Shown here in pieces: positions 1 through 9,310 of a DNA stretch of 64,000 nt. Numbering within the stretch: position 1 is the stretch's first letter; each line of letters starts with the position of its first letter. The position numbers and the translations under genes were made by a program. The DNA is from Bryobacterales bacterium (GTDB lineage: Bacteria; Acidobacteriota; Terriglobia; Bryobacterales; UBA6623): NCBI GenBank assembly GCA_028819255.1, contig JAPPMB010000047.1, forward strand, positions 94,586-158,585, read 5' to 3'. The notes below the pieces were generated by a model that saw only the letters and a list, made by a program, of their open reading frames with translations, was not told the origin of the DNA and made no database searches.

Positions 1-460
1 CGCGACGCCATTCGGCCTCGCTCGCGAAGCCCTCGATCCTTTCGACCAGGACCCGCCCGTACCAGGACCGGTCGAAGACGACGATCTGGCCGGGACGAGG
101 GAGCCGCTTCCAGAACCGGTAAAGGTAGTGCTGCGCCTTTTCCTCCGGCGTCGGCGCGGCGATGGGCCACACTTTGAGGGTGCGGGGATCGAGAGGCCAG
201 CTCATTCTTCGGATGGCTCCCCCCTTGCCGGCCGCATCGCTTCCCTCAAACACGACCACGGCCTTGCGGTCTTCGGCCAGATACGACACGGCCACTTCCT
301 GCAGCCGGCGCTGCATCGTCTCGAGCTCCCGGACATAGACCTTGGACTTGACGCGCAGGGTCATGTCGAGGGTCGTCAGGGTCGGAGGGTCGCGTTCCAC
401 CCGGATCGGCGCCCGCTCCCGAGGGGGATCAGGTTCATGTTGGAGCACTGGGGCTTGCAT
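1..460 (-). CDS. ppk2: Polyphosphate kinase 2 family protein (N-terminal part, cut by window edge)
   Basis: PPK2 enzymes are P-loop kinases that transfer phosphate between polyphosphate and nucleotides in the cytoplasm. About 153 codons are present, running off the left edge. Seen: a Walker A stretch EGSDAAGKGG followed by AIRRM, then the FDRSWYGRVLVERI segment that is the PPK2 Walker B/lid signature. The start chosen is the ATG at 458-460 (MQAPVL); the frame stays open upstream, so a slightly longer N terminus is possible. Substrate class (AMP, ADP or GDP) cannot be told from this fragment. It is transcribed away from the methyltransferase gene to its right. Confidence 0.85.
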   Translation of the reverse strand, partial: MQAPVLQHEPDPPRERAPIRVERDPPTLTTLDMTLRVKSKVYVRELETMQRRLQEVAVSYLAEDRKAVVVFEGSDAAGKGGAIRRMSWPLDPRTLKVWPIAAPTPEEKAQHYLYRFWKRLPRPGQIVVFDRSWYGRVLVERIEGFASEAEWRR

Positions 461-797
461 GGCGGGCCAAAGCACCTGCGCATTGGTGCGCTCACCTGAT
501 TGCTCGTCAACAAGACGCGGACACGTTCGAGGAGATCGTTCCGGATGCGCGGCGTCCATGCCGTTCCGGGGGGCTGGCCCCTCATTTCATCGAATTCCAC
601 CGCACCGACGCAAGCGATCCGGCCTGCCCGCGGGCAGTGCCGGGCGCGTTCTGTCCCGAGAATGCGTCTGACGGACAATGGGCAGACACCTCGCAGCCAG
701 CCCGGCCAAGCCTGATTGCGGTAGTCCGGACAACGCAGCCCGCCAGATCGCGATCGGTCATCCCCGGGGGAGGTCTTCAGATCGAGCACGGAGACCG
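461..797. other. Intergenic, no gene recognised
   Basis: Divergent space between the PPK2 gene and the methyltransferase gene. Open frames exist in several phases but none shows family motifs. It must hold the promoters of both flanking genes; no consensus boxes are obvious. Confidence 0.4.
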
Positions 798-1475
798 ATG
801 AGCCATTCCGTCCATCGCCACCTGCGCATCGAGGTCCGTGCCTACGACGAGATGATTCGACGGTTGATTCCCGGATACGAAGAGATGCTCGCGGTCGCCG
901 CCCGCGAAGCAACCCGGAAGAGCCCGCGCCTGGTGCTCGATCTCGGAGCCGGCACCGGCGCCCTGACCAAGGCGATACTCCTGGCCAACAGCGTCCCTAC
1001 CGTGGAGCTGATTGACGTCGACGGGGACATGCTCCAGCAGGCCGAGGCCCGCCTCGCCGCGTTCGGCTCGCGGGTGCGGTTCACCTTGTCGTCGTTCCTG
1101 GATCCGCTGCCATCGTGTGGAGCCGTGGCTGCCTCCATCGCCCTCCACCATGTACGGAGTCTGGACACCAAGCGCGCGCTGTACCGGCGGATCCATGCGG
1201 CACTCGAGCCTGGCGGGACCCTCGTCAATGCGGATGCGGCATTGGCGGCGGAGCCTTCCGCGACCGAGGCGGTCTGGCGCGCCTGGATCGACCATATGGG
1301 AGCCCACGGCATTGACGAGGAGAGTGCGCGGCGGCATTTTGCCCAGTGGTCCGAGGAAGACACCTACTTCCCGCTCGAGGAGGAGCTCGCGGCCGTTTCC
1401 GGGGCCGGATTCGATGCCGAGTGCGTCTGGCGCCACGGTCCGATGTCCGTCGTAGTCGGCCGGAAACGGCGATGA
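798..1475 (+). CDS. SAM-dependent methyltransferase (class I)
   Basis: A 225-residue class I methyltransferase. The Rossmann motif I LDLGAGTGALT lies near residue 45, the acidic end of beta-2 (ELIDVDGDML) follows, and IALHHV and LEPGGTLVNAD are the usual motif IV and post-motif segments. Substrate is not predictable; it resembles small-molecule methyltransferases of the Methyltransf_25/12 type. The ATG at 798 is chosen because upstream in-frame residues are low-complexity and Arg-rich; an ATG at 678 is also in frame. A sulfatase gene follows on the same strand. Confidence 0.8.
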   Translation: MSHSVHRHLRIEVRAYDEMIRRLIPGYEEMLAVAAREATRKSPRLVLDLGAGTGALTKAILLANSVPTVELIDVDGDMLQQAEARLAAFGSRVRFTLSSFLDPLPSCGAVAASIALHHVRSLDTKRALYRRIHAALEPGGTLVNADAALAAEPSATEAVWRAWIDHMGAHGIDEESARRHFAQWSEEDTYFPLEEELAAVSGAGFDAECVWRHGPMSVVVGRKRR

Positions 1476-1610
1476 AGCGAGATGCATGATCCGTGCCTGC
1501 GCGCATACTGCGCGGGATGACGGCGATGCCGACCGCAGAGACAGGGCGGCCCCATGCGCAGCCGGTGGTCCAGGGACCGCGGCCGTGGCAATGAGCAATG
1601 CAAGTTCCAT

Positions 1611-3179
1611 ATGATGAGCGGGATGACTGAACCGACTCCGCGTCGGACGTCGTGCGGCGATGCCTGCGCTGCAGACGACCGAGCTTCCCGCAGGCGCCGG
1701 GCTTCGCTGGCGTTGGCCCTTGCAGCCGCTGCCCTCGTCGCGCTGCTCCCTGCGCAAGCAGACGGGCAGGCGGAGTTCTTTCCGCCAAGCCCGGGGATCT
1801 CCGTCGATGAATATCCCAATGTCGTGCTGATCACGGGAGACCACCTGCGGTGGGACAACATCGCGGAAAACGGAAACGACGCGATCATCACTCCCGAGAT
1901 GGACCAGCTCGTCCGGGAAGGGGCGACGTTCCGATACCACTTCACCGTGGGAGTCGCATGTGCGCCGAACCGGGCGTCCCTTATGACGGGGCGCTATCCG
2001 AACTCCCACGGGGTCATCAGCAACGGGATCAAGATGCCGCAGGACGAGCTGACACTGACGCACGTGTTGCGCAAGGAGGGCTACTACACCGGCCAAATGG
2101 GCAAGCTGCACTTCTGGCCCCACAAGGACCGGGACCACCGAGAGATGCACCCACCCTACGGGTTTCACCAGATGCGGCTCTCGGACGAGCCGGGCCCATA
2201 CGACGACGCGTACGGCCGCTGGCTCTGGGCGCAGGGCGAGGACGTTCGCGAGAAGGCCCGCGTCAATATGCCGGCAGAGCGACCGCAACTCGAGCACTAC
2301 GTATTCGAGGGGGACGCCAGCACCACCCACGCATCGTGGGTCGCAACGGAAACGATCACGTTCATCGAGGACTCGATCTCGCGGCATCCTAGCCGCCCCT
2401 TTTTCGTCCATGCGGGATTCTACCCACCGCATCCTCCCCTGAATCCGCCGGAATCCGCGCTCAAGCCCTATCTCGGACGGCCCTTGCCGCCGCGCCGATT
2501 CTCACCGGACGAGGTGGGGTTGCTGCCGCCGCGCCTTGCGGCCGGCATGACCGCCCTTCTGGAAACGCCCGAGGACACCTGGGATTCCTACCGGCGTTTC
2601 TTCTATGCGATGGTGACGCACCTCGACCACAACGTCGGGCGCATCGTCGCCGCCGTCGAGGAATCCGGGATGGCCGACCGCACGATCTTCGTGATCACCA
2701 GCGACCACGGCGACTACCTGGGCGACCACAACCTGGTCAGCAAGAGCAGTCGCCCGTACGACGGGGCGCTCAGGATCCCGCTGGTGTTCCGCGGACCCGG
2801 AGTTCCACGAGGTGCGAGGATTGACGGCCTCGCGGAAATCGTCGATGTGATGCCGACATTGCTCGACATGCTGGGAATTCCCTTCCCCAAGGGCAACCAG
2901 GGAACCTCGCTCGTGCCGGCGATGAAGGGCGCACCAGGCCGGGACCTCATCTACATGCAAGCCACAGACAACCAGATGATCCGGACGCGGAATGCCAAGT
3001 ACTGGATCGACGAGCACGGCGAGGAGGTGCTGTTCGAGTACTCGTCGGACCCGCACGAACTCCGAAACGTGGCCCAGTCGGAGTCCCACGCGGACATTCT
3101 GGACGAAATGCGGGTCCTGCTGCTGAGAAAGGCGATCGCCGCCCGCGACCCGCTTCCGGAGAGAATCAGGCCATACTGA
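1611..3179 (+). CDS. Sulfatase, family S1, secreted (sulfatase 1)
   Basis: Formylglycine-dependent sulfatase that hydrolyses sulfate esters outside the cytoplasm. The C-x-P-x-R maturation motif is CAPNR at about residue 117, followed by ASLMTGRYPNSHG. The metal-binding SDHGDYLGDH segment lies further on and PHELRNVA near the C terminus. A basic patch (RRRRAS) precedes a hydrophobic Ala/Leu stretch, giving an export signal. Start is uncertain: in-frame ATGs lie at 1554, 1611, 1614 and 1623, none with a strong ribosome-binding site. It looks closest to choline-sulfatase/arylsulfatase-like S1 enzymes, but the substrate is not certain. The DUF5916 gene follows about 170 bp downstream. Confidence 0.9.
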   Translation: MMSGMTEPTPRRTSCGDACAADDRASRRRRASLALALAAAALVALLPAQADGQAEFFPPSPGISVDEYPNVVLITGDHLRWDNIAENGNDAIITPEMDQLVREGATFRYHFTVGVACAPNRASLMTGRYPNSHGVISNGIKMPQDELTLTHVLRKEGYYTGQMGKLHFWPHKDRDHREMHPPYGFHQMRLSDEPGPYDDAYGRWLWAQGEDVREKARVNMPAERPQLEHYVFEGDASTTHASWVATETITFIEDSISRHPSRPFFVHAGFYPPHPPLNPPESALKPYLGRPLPPRRFSPDEVGLLPPRLAAGMTALLETPEDTWDSYRRFFYAMVTHLDHNVGRIVAAVEESGMADRTIFVITSDHGDYLGDHNLVSKSSRPYDGALRIPLVFRGPGVPRGARIDGLAEIVDVMPTLLDMLGIPFPKGNQGTSLVPAMKGAPGRDLIYMQATDNQMIRTRNAKYWIDEHGEEVLFEYSSDPHELRNVAQSESHADILDEMRVLLLRKAIAARDPLPERIRPY

Positions 3180-3353
3180 AGCGCGAGGTTCAGGGGCCGG
3201 GGCGGCCGGGCTCCCGCGACTGCCTGCCCGTCGGAACGGCGCCGCCGCGGAGGCCGGAGACAGTGTGCAACGATGGTTGAGTTCAATGGGACTTGCCGCC
3301 CGAGCGGCCCGATTGCGACCTCCCTTCAAGGCCCTCCGCAAGCGTCGAATCCG

Positions 3354-5609
3354 ATGTTCTGTCGCATCTCAGTCCTTGTGCTCGCCGCTGTCGCTTTGAC
3401 GTCGACCGGCTGGGCGCAGCGGGCCAGGGAGGACCTTCCCGAAGTGCGATCGTCCCGGATCGACGAGGCGCCGAAGCTGGACGGCCTCGTTGACGAGGAT
3501 CTGTGGAGCGAGATCGAGCCGGCGACGGGTTTCGTGCAGCAGAACCCGGACGAGGGCGCCCCTTCCACGGAGCGGACGGAGATCCGGATCGCGTTCGACG
3601 ACTCCAACCTGTACTTCGGCATCATCTGCTTCGACAGCCAGCCCGAGAACATCGTTGTCACGCAGAACCGCCGGGACGGCAGCCTGATCGACACGGACTC
3701 GATCCAGATCCTGATCGACACGTACAACGACGGCCAGAATGCGTTCGTTTTCGGGACCAGCCCCACGGGAATCGAGTTCGACGCCCAGGTCACCAAGGCC
3801 GGCCAGACACGGGGGTCAGGGGGAGGCCCGGCCCGCGCGGGAGGAGCCGGCGGAGGCGGCGCGCAGCGTGCCGGAGCAGCGGCGTTCAATCTCAACTGGG
3901 ACGCAGTCTGGAAGGTGCGTTCGCAGGTGACAGCCCGAGGATGGGAAAGCGAGATCGCCATCCCGTTCCGGACGCTGCGGTACCGTCCGGGCGCCGGCCA
4001 GACCTGGGGGCTGAATCTCTCCAGGAACTTGCGCCGCCGCAACGAACTCTCGTTCTGGTCGCCAGTCTCGCGCGCATTCGAATTCACGCAGATCGAGATC
4101 GCGGGGCAGCTGCACGGGATCGAGGCCAAGCCGCACCGGAACCTGAAGCTGCTGCCCTACGTGATCGGCGGGGTGTCGCAGGACTTCCGCCTCGGCGAGG
4201 GACGGACGGACACGAAGCTCACCGGCGGGCTCGACCTCAAGTACAGCCTGACGCCGGGCCTGACTCTGGACGGCACCCTGAACACGGACTTTGCGCAGGT
4301 CGAGGTGGACGACGTGCAGATCAACCTGACGCGGTTCGACCTGTTCTTTCCCGAGAAGCGGCCGTTCTTCCTGGAAAACTCCGGATTCTTCGAGTTCGGG
4401 AGCCCACGCGAGGTCGAGATCTTCTTCTCCCGGCGCATCGGCCTCGACGAGAACCGGCAGCAGGTGCCGATCGACGCCGGCGCGCGGATGAGCGGGAAGG
4501 TCGGCAAGTACCAGGTCGGCGTGCTCAACATGCAGACCCGCAATCTCGAGGGGCGCACTCCCGCGAACAACTACTCGGTCGGACGCGTCAGCCGGGAACT
4601 GCCGAACCGCAGCTCGATCGGCGTCATTGCGGTCAACCGGCAGACGGTCGGCGAACCCGACGGCGTCGGCCACTACAACCGCACCTTCGGGGCGGACGCC
4701 AACATCGGCATCGGGAAGTACGGGAACTGGTTCAGCTACGTCGCGGGCACGCAAACTCCGGGGCTCGAAGGCAGCTCCCACGCCTACTCAAGCCGGTTCG
4801 ACTTCGACGACGCGACGCACCGCGTCAGCGTCAGCTACCTCGAGGTCGGCGCAAACTTCAATCCCGAGGTCGGATTCGTGCGACGCGTCAGGTTTCGCAA
4901 GCCAAGTGCTTCATATCGCTACACCTACTACCCCACGAAGGGAGCCTGGAGGACGTTCGAGCCCCATGCCTTCTTCCAGAACTGGTACACACTGGGCTCC
5001 AACGAGAAGGAGTCCGGATTCGAGCACTACCATCTGGACTCGCGGCTCCAGAACGGCGGCCGGCTCGGACTAGCGTACAACCGAAACTTCGAACTGCTGA
5101 GGAAGCCCTTCGAGGTCTTCCCGGGCGTTCGGATTCCCGTTGGCGCATACCAGTTCGGCGAGACGATCGCCAACTTCCAGAGCGATCCCAGCGCGGTCGT
5201 GTTCGGCGGCGGGACGCTCGCGACGGGAGATTTCTACTCGGGCGACATCACGGCGTTCACCTTCATGGGCGGAGTGCGCAAGGGACAGAACCTGACGTGG
5301 ACTCTCGGCTGGTCGAGGAACTTCATCGACCTGCCGGTCGGCGAATTCCACACCGATCTTGCCAGCCTTCGATTCAACTGGTCGATCACTCCCAAGAGCT
5401 ATTTCCAGACGCTCAGCCAGTACAGCAACCGAACAAACCGGTTTTCGCACAACATCAGGCTGGGCCTGCTCTCGACATCCAGCACGGGTCTGTTCGTCGT
5501 GTACAACACCGGCATGCTGATGCGGGACTACATGGACCCGCACAGCGTGGAGCGGCGTCTCGAATCCCAAGCCCTCTTCGTCAAGTTCAACTATCTGCTC
5601 GACTACTAG
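3354..5609 (+). CDS. DUF5916 protein with N-terminal carbohydrate-binding family 9-like domain
   Basis: A 751-residue exported protein. After a signal peptide (ending near GWAQ) comes a CBM9-like domain (IDEAPKLDGLVDEDLW, then YFGIICFDSQP), interrupted by a Gly/Ala-rich loop around residues 150-175. The rest is rich in alternating aromatic and polar strands and ends in YLLDY, as expected for a C-terminal outer-membrane-like beta structure (DUF5916). Such proteins are common near glycan-degradation genes in Bacteroidota and Acidobacteriota; the molecular role is unknown. Start: ATG at 3354, directly before the signal peptide; an upstream in-frame ATG at 3273 would put polar residues in front of it. 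Confidence 0.85.
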   Translation: MFCRISVLVLAAVALTSTGWAQRAREDLPEVRSSRIDEAPKLDGLVDEDLWSEIEPATGFVQQNPDEGAPSTERTEIRIAFDDSNLYFGIICFDSQPENIVVTQNRRDGSLIDTDSIQILIDTYNDGQNAFVFGTSPTGIEFDAQVTKAGQTRGSGGGPARAGGAGGGGAQRAGAAAFNLNWDAVWKVRSQVTARGWESEIAIPFRTLRYRPGAGQTWGLNLSRNLRRRNELSFWSPVSRAFEFTQIEIAGQLHGIEAKPHRNLKLLPYVIGGVSQDFRLGEGRTDTKLTGGLDLKYSLTPGLTLDGTLNTDFAQVEVDDVQINLTRFDLFFPEKRPFFLENSGFFEFGSPREVEIFFSRRIGLDENRQQVPIDAGARMSGKVGKYQVGVLNMQTRNLEGRTPANNYSVGRVSRELPNRSSIGVIAVNRQTVGEPDGVGHYNRTFGADANIGIGKYGNWFSYVAGTQTPGLEGSSHAYSSRFDFDDATHRVSVSYLEVGANFNPEVGFVRRVRFRKPSASYRYTYYPTKGAWRTFEPHAFFQNWYTLGSNEKESGFEHYHLDSRLQNGGRLGLAYNRNFELLRKPFEVFPGVRIPVGAYQFGETIANFQSDPSAVVFGGGTLATGDFYSGDITAFTFMGGVRKGQNLTWTLGWSRNFIDLPVGEFHTDLASLRFNWSITPKSYFQTLSQYSNRTNRFSHNIRLGLLSTSSTGLFVVYNTGMLMRDYMDPHSVERRLESQALFVKFNYLLDY

Positions 5610-6081
5610 GAGCCGGGCGCGGGGGAGGTGGCCGTCTTCCTGTGCGAGGCGGATCCACGCAGCGGTGCGGGAGAGGCAAGACGGCACTGGCGGCGCGGCC
5701 CGCCTGCGTCACTTGACCGCGTCGGCGGTCGCTGCGCGGATCACCTCCGCTAACTCCCGATCTGCGGCTTCGGCGCAGAGCGCATCCCGGCACCTGCCGT
5801 GGACCGCGAGGAACATCGGGGTCGTCAGGGCGGCGGGCTCCGTCGCGTCCGCGACCCCGGCGACTCCCGGCTGCGAGCGGTCGCTGTGAACGCGCAGTTC
5901 CCCGTGATCCGCGGGCCGGACCGAACCGACGGGAGCCGATCCGGCGTACGGCGCGCGGAACGGCGTCTTCGAACCGGGCATTGGAGTGCTCGCGGGGCTC
6001 GGCAGACCAGGTCTGTGTTCGGTCCATGGCTGGACCTGTCGGTGTGGCCCGGCGACGGGCACCGGGTTTCACCGGGATTCG
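5610..6081. other. Intergenic, no secure gene
   Basis: Lies between convergent genes. A minus-strand frame at about 5709-6062 would encode about 117 residues, Pro/Ala-rich at its start and plausibly helical at its end. I recognise no family, so it is not called. Confidence 0.3.
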
Positions 6082-6867
6082 CTAATCGGGGGTAACGGTG
6101 GCCGACACTTCGGCCAGTCCGTCGCAAACCACATGGATCGAGTCGCCGGGCTCGACGAGATACAGCGGAAGAGGGGAGCCGGTGAGGAGGAGGTCTCCCT
6201 TGCGAGGGCGAATGCCGTGGGCTTCCAGCCGAGAGGAGAGCGCGTGCAGGAAGTTGCAAGGATCCACCTCCGCGGAATCACTCACCCTGTCACTGATCGC
6301 GACATCGATCCGAAGCCGCCCGCAACCGGCACGGTCCGACCGCCGGCGCGACACGACAATGCCGGCGTTCAGGGCGTTGTTCGCAATCAGCTCGCCTGCG
6401 TACGGCTTCGGCCCCCGAAACACAAAGTTGTGAAGCTCAATGACCGGCAGGACGCTCGCGACGTAACGGGAGGGTTCCTGCGAGAGCCGCTCCAGATCGT
6501 CGACATCCCTCGACAGCGTGACTGCGAATTCTCCCTCGATTCCGAGCTGACAGAAGTCCCCTGCCGGCAGCGTGGCCGGACTGGCACGGATCTCGCTGCG
6601 ATAGACATGGCCGAAGACCGGATTCTCAACTCCGAGCTGGGTCTGGATCGCATCGCTGACACAGCCGATCTTGAAGCCCGCAACCGACTCTCCCCGACTG
6701 CGGCGGAGCCGCGTCGTCGCCAGCTGAATCCGGTACCCGTCCTTCTCGGAGAGCGGAGCACTCCTCTCGGCGAACACCGTTCCCGGTCGTCGGGCGTCGT
6801 AGTCCTCCAGCTGTCGGCGCGCCAGCCGGGCCACCGCCGCATCCGTGAGTTCGGGAGTCGATTGCAT
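6082..6867 (-). CDS. 2-keto-4-pentenoate hydratase / fumarylacetoacetate hydrolase superfamily protein
   Basis: A 261-residue MhpD-like protein. The segments AGFKIG, FGHVYRSEI, IEGEFAV and VLPVIELHNF match the 2-oxopent-4-enoate hydratase/4-oxalocrotonate decarboxylase fold, with Glu residues of the IEGEFAV region in the place of metal ligands. These enzymes hydrate or decarboxylate short dienoate or keto acids in the cytoplasm. ATG at 6867 is chosen; a TTG at 6897 adds ten residues. It is divergent from sulfatase 2, and a 13-bp dyad (6898-6910) sits just upstream of its start. Whether it works on sugar-derived or aromatic-derived keto acids is unknown. Confidence 0.85.
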   Translation of the reverse strand: MQSTPELTDAAVARLARRQLEDYDARRPGTVFAERSAPLSEKDGYRIQLATTRLRRSRGESVAGFKIGCVSDAIQTQLGVENPVFGHVYRSEIRASPATLPAGDFCQLGIEGEFAVTLSRDVDDLERLSQEPSRYVASVLPVIELHNFVFRGPKPYAGELIANNALNAGIVVSRRRSDRAGCGRLRIDVAISDRVSDSAEVDPCNFLHALSSRLEAHGIRPRKGDLLLTGSPLPLYLVEPGDSIHVVCDGLAEVSATVTPD

Positions 6868-6897
6868 GGCATTGAGCCTGGAGACAGGCTGAAGCAA

Positions 6898-6910
6898 ACA
6901 CCTATGGTGT
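6898..6910. promoter_or_regulatory. Perfect 5-bp dyad in divergent intergenic region
   Basis: ACACC-TAT-GGTGT, a 13-bp palindrome with a 3-bp centre, lies immediately upstream of the hydratase start in the gap shared with sulfatase 2. A TAGAAT hexamer (6921-6926) nearby could be a -10 box for the sulfatase. Size and position suit an operator for a dimeric repressor; no regulator gene is adjacent. Confidence 0.35.
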
Positions 6911-7070
6911 GAGACTCTACTAGAATCGCACTGGCAGCCATTCCAGGGGGGTGCCGCGAACCGGGTCTCGGCTTGCAGGCGTCGGCGGAGGCAAGGAAGA
7001 CCGCGGTCCGGTTCCGGGCGCAGACCGGCCCGAGCCTCACAGGGAGAGTCCTATTCGGCTGAGGCGCACA

Positions 7071-8576
7071 ATGCATGAGAGAACGCTGATCCGGATTGCG
7101 GCGGCATTGATGCTCTCCGCGGTGCAGCCGGCGTGTCACCGGGGGGCTCTTGTCTCAAGGCCTCCGAACATCGTGATCCTTGTCGCCGACGACCTGGGCT
7201 GGAAGGACGTCGGGTTTCACGGGTCGGAGTTTCGGACACCGCACATCGACCGGATCGCCAACGAGGGCGCAGAACTGAGCCGCTTCTACGCCATGCCTGT
7301 TTGCTCCCCCACACGGGTGGCGCTGTTGACCGGACACCACCCCATCCGATACGGCCTGCAGCGCGCGACCATCAAGCTGTGGACGGACCTGGGAATTCCG
7401 CCGGACGTGGAGACCCTCCCCGAAATGCTGGCTCGCGCAGGCTACACGCGCAGAGGCGTGTTCGGGAAATGGCACCTCGGCAGATCCATGAGATTCCATC
7501 CCCAGCAGCAGGGATTCACGAGCTTTGTGGGCCACTACGGCGGGGCGATCGACTACTTCCGCCATTCGCGACTCGACGGGCTCGACTGGCACCATGGGTA
7601 CTCCTTGAGCGACGAGGAGGGCTACAGCACCGACCTCATCGGGCGCCACGCCGCACGCTTCATCATGGACGCGCCCCGGGACGAGCCATTCCTGCTGTAC
7701 GTCCCATTCAATGCGATCCACACCCCGAACGATGTGACATCAGAGGACATGGACAGGAATTCCGGCATCGAGCCCGAGACTCGACATATCAAGGCCGCGA
7801 TGGTGTCGGCCATGGATGACGAGGTCGGACGCATTCTCGACGCCTTGGACGAGCGCGGATTCGCAAGCGACACATTGGTGCTGTTCTTCAGCGACAACGG
7901 GGGCGTCCCCCCGGCAGGTTCGAGCAACGCGCCGCTGAGGGGCCGGAAGCACTCCTTGTACGAAGGCGGGATTCGCGTCGCAGCTGCGGCTCGCTGGCCG
8001 GGCGGAGGCATCTCGGGCGGAAGGTTCGTCGAGGCACCGATCTCGGTGCTTGACGTTTATCCGACGTTCCTCCGGCTTGCGGGACTCAACGGCCGGCGCG
8101 GCCTCGCCTCCGACGGAGAGGACGTGACCGCCATCCTCGATGGAAGGCAAGCGGAGCGAAGCGAATTCGAGTATTTCGGGTACTTCAACGGCAGGAGGGT
8201 TCCGGGCAGCAGCGAATCATCGGACAGGCGGCGGTGGGAGTTGGCCGCCGTCTTCGAGGGCCCGTGGAAGCTGATTCGAAACGGGCCGAATCTCGACCTA
8301 GCGACCGACCCTGTGGCGGACTCGAATCTGGAGCTGTTCCGAATCGAGGCCGATCCGTACGAGACAAGCGATCTGGCGTCCGAGCACCCGGATGTCGTCG
8401 CGCGTCTCCTGGCAAGGATCGTCGAGTTCCGCCGCCTCAAGCCGGATGATGCGATGCCGATTCCACTGGCGGCCCCGGAAGGGTGGTCGGCGCCGGCGGA
8501 CTGGAAGGTTGTTCCGGACCCGGCAGGGGAAGGCTCAGGCAGCGGTACTAGGGAGAACGATCCCACGACCAACTAG
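7071..8576 (+). CDS. Arylsulfatase B-like sulfatase, exported (sulfatase 2)
   Basis: A 501-residue S1 sulfatase. ADDLGWKDVGFHG provides metal ligands near the N terminus, CSPTR at about residue 78 is the formylglycine motif, then GYTRRGVFGKWHLG and FFSDNGG are the usual sulfatase landmarks. The sequence from TGHHPIRYGLQ to GKWHLG resembles N-acetylgalactosamine-4-sulfatase (ARSB)-type enzymes. N terminus: hydrophobic segment ending at QPAC, so an export signal and possibly a weak lipobox. ATG at 7071 is chosen because it begins the signal peptide. It stands alone, divergent from the hydratase gene. Confidence 0.9.
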   Translation: MHERTLIRIAAALMLSAVQPACHRGALVSRPPNIVILVADDLGWKDVGFHGSEFRTPHIDRIANEGAELSRFYAMPVCSPTRVALLTGHHPIRYGLQRATIKLWTDLGIPPDVETLPEMLARAGYTRRGVFGKWHLGRSMRFHPQQQGFTSFVGHYGGAIDYFRHSRLDGLDWHHGYSLSDEEGYSTDLIGRHAARFIMDAPRDEPFLLYVPFNAIHTPNDVTSEDMDRNSGIEPETRHIKAAMVSAMDDEVGRILDALDERGFASDTLVLFFSDNGGVPPAGSSNAPLRGRKHSLYEGGIRVAAAARWPGGGISGGRFVEAPISVLDVYPTFLRLAGLNGRRGLASDGEDVTAILDGRQAERSEFEYFGYFNGRRVPGSSESSDRRRWELAAVFEGPWKLIRNGPNLDLATDPVADSNLELFRIEADPYETSDLASEHPDVVARLLARIVEFRRLKPDDAMPIPLAAPEGWSAPADWKVVPDPAGEGSGSGTRENDPTTN

Positions 8577-8974
8577 CCTACGGGGCGACCCCAGACTGAA
8601 TTCATGGATGACAGCCGTGCGCAATACCGCCTCCCATCGCCGGCACCTCCGGAAGCCCTTGAGGCCGCCATTGGCCGGTCGGCCTTGGCTCGCGGTCTGC
8701 GCAGCGGGCCGCGTCGGACCGTGTTCATGCTGCCGCAACTGTCTGTCCGCGGGATCGCTCGGGCTGCGCACGCAGGTATCAGGAAGGACTGCGAGAATGG
8801 AACCGTTCGGTGTCCGAGGCAGACCGTCGCGACCAAGCTTCCGGTGCCAGCTTATGCGGTGCGGATTCGTTCGGTCCGAGCATGTGGAAGGGTATGCGGG
8901 GGAGGCCCTGAAGAGTGCCTGAAGGGAACGAGTCGCGGCGTCAGCCCGCTGGCGGGCTGTCGGGCAGCACCGGC
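8577..8974. other. Intergenic region upstream of the MNT/HEPN pair
   Basis: No protein family is recognisable in any frame. The right end contains the 7-bp stem-loop listed separately and presumably the promoter of the MNT/HEPN operon. Confidence 0.35.
8942..8959 (+). promoter_or_regulatory. 7-bp stem-loop in leader of MNT/HEPN operon
   Basis: CAGCCCG-CTGG-CGGGCTG forms a perfect 7-bp GC-rich hairpin with a 4-nt loop, ending 15 nt before the MNT start codon. It could be an operator for the antitoxin or an RNA structure near the ribosome-binding site. Confidence 0.35.
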
Positions 8975-9310
8975 ATGGAGCCAGTCACGGAAGAGCTGCT
9001 GGGCCGAATGGTGCGGCTCATTGTCAATGAAGTGGACCCAGAGAAGGTCATTCTCTTCGGGTCACGCGGGCGCGGAGACGCCACACCGGAATCCGACGTG
9101 GACTTGGTCGTCATCGAGGCCGGGGCGTTCGATGAAACCAGATCGCGTCTGAGAGAGGAAGCTCGTCTGTACAAGGTGCTGGCGGGCGTGCGCGTCCGCA
9201 AGGACATCCTCGTGTACAGCGCTGAAGACGTCGACTACTGGAGGGACTCGCTGAACTACGTCCTTGCCCGCGCCCTTCGTGAAGGCAGGGTGCTATATGA
9301 GCGACCTTAA
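8975..9310 (+). CDS. MNT-family nucleotidyltransferase (antitoxin-like, MntA type)
   Basis: A 111-residue minimal nucleotidyltransferase. ILFGSRGRGD then ESDVDLVV is the pol-beta signature GS-x-R-G-x9-D-x-D. In MNT/HEPN toxin-antitoxin modules this type of enzyme neutralises the HEPN ribonuclease, by AMPylation in the characterised MntA/HepT cases. Its 3' end overlaps the HEPN gene by 14 nt, which indicates one operon. An upstream in-frame ATG at 8915 would add a 20-residue Gly/Ser/Pro-rich tail unlike the family, so 8975 is preferred. All visible catalytic residues are intact. Confidence 0.85.
   Translation: MEPVTEELLGRMVRLIVNEVDPEKVILFGSRGRGDATPESDVDLVVIEAGAFDETRSRLREEARLYKVLAGVRVRKDILVYSAEDVDYWRDSLNYVLARALREGRVLYERP

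Noticed and set aside
3503..5716. Alternative plus-strand frame of about 737 codons across the DUF5916 gene
   Set aside because: Arg/Pro/Gln-rich with no motif; it overlaps a well-supported secreted protein in another frame.
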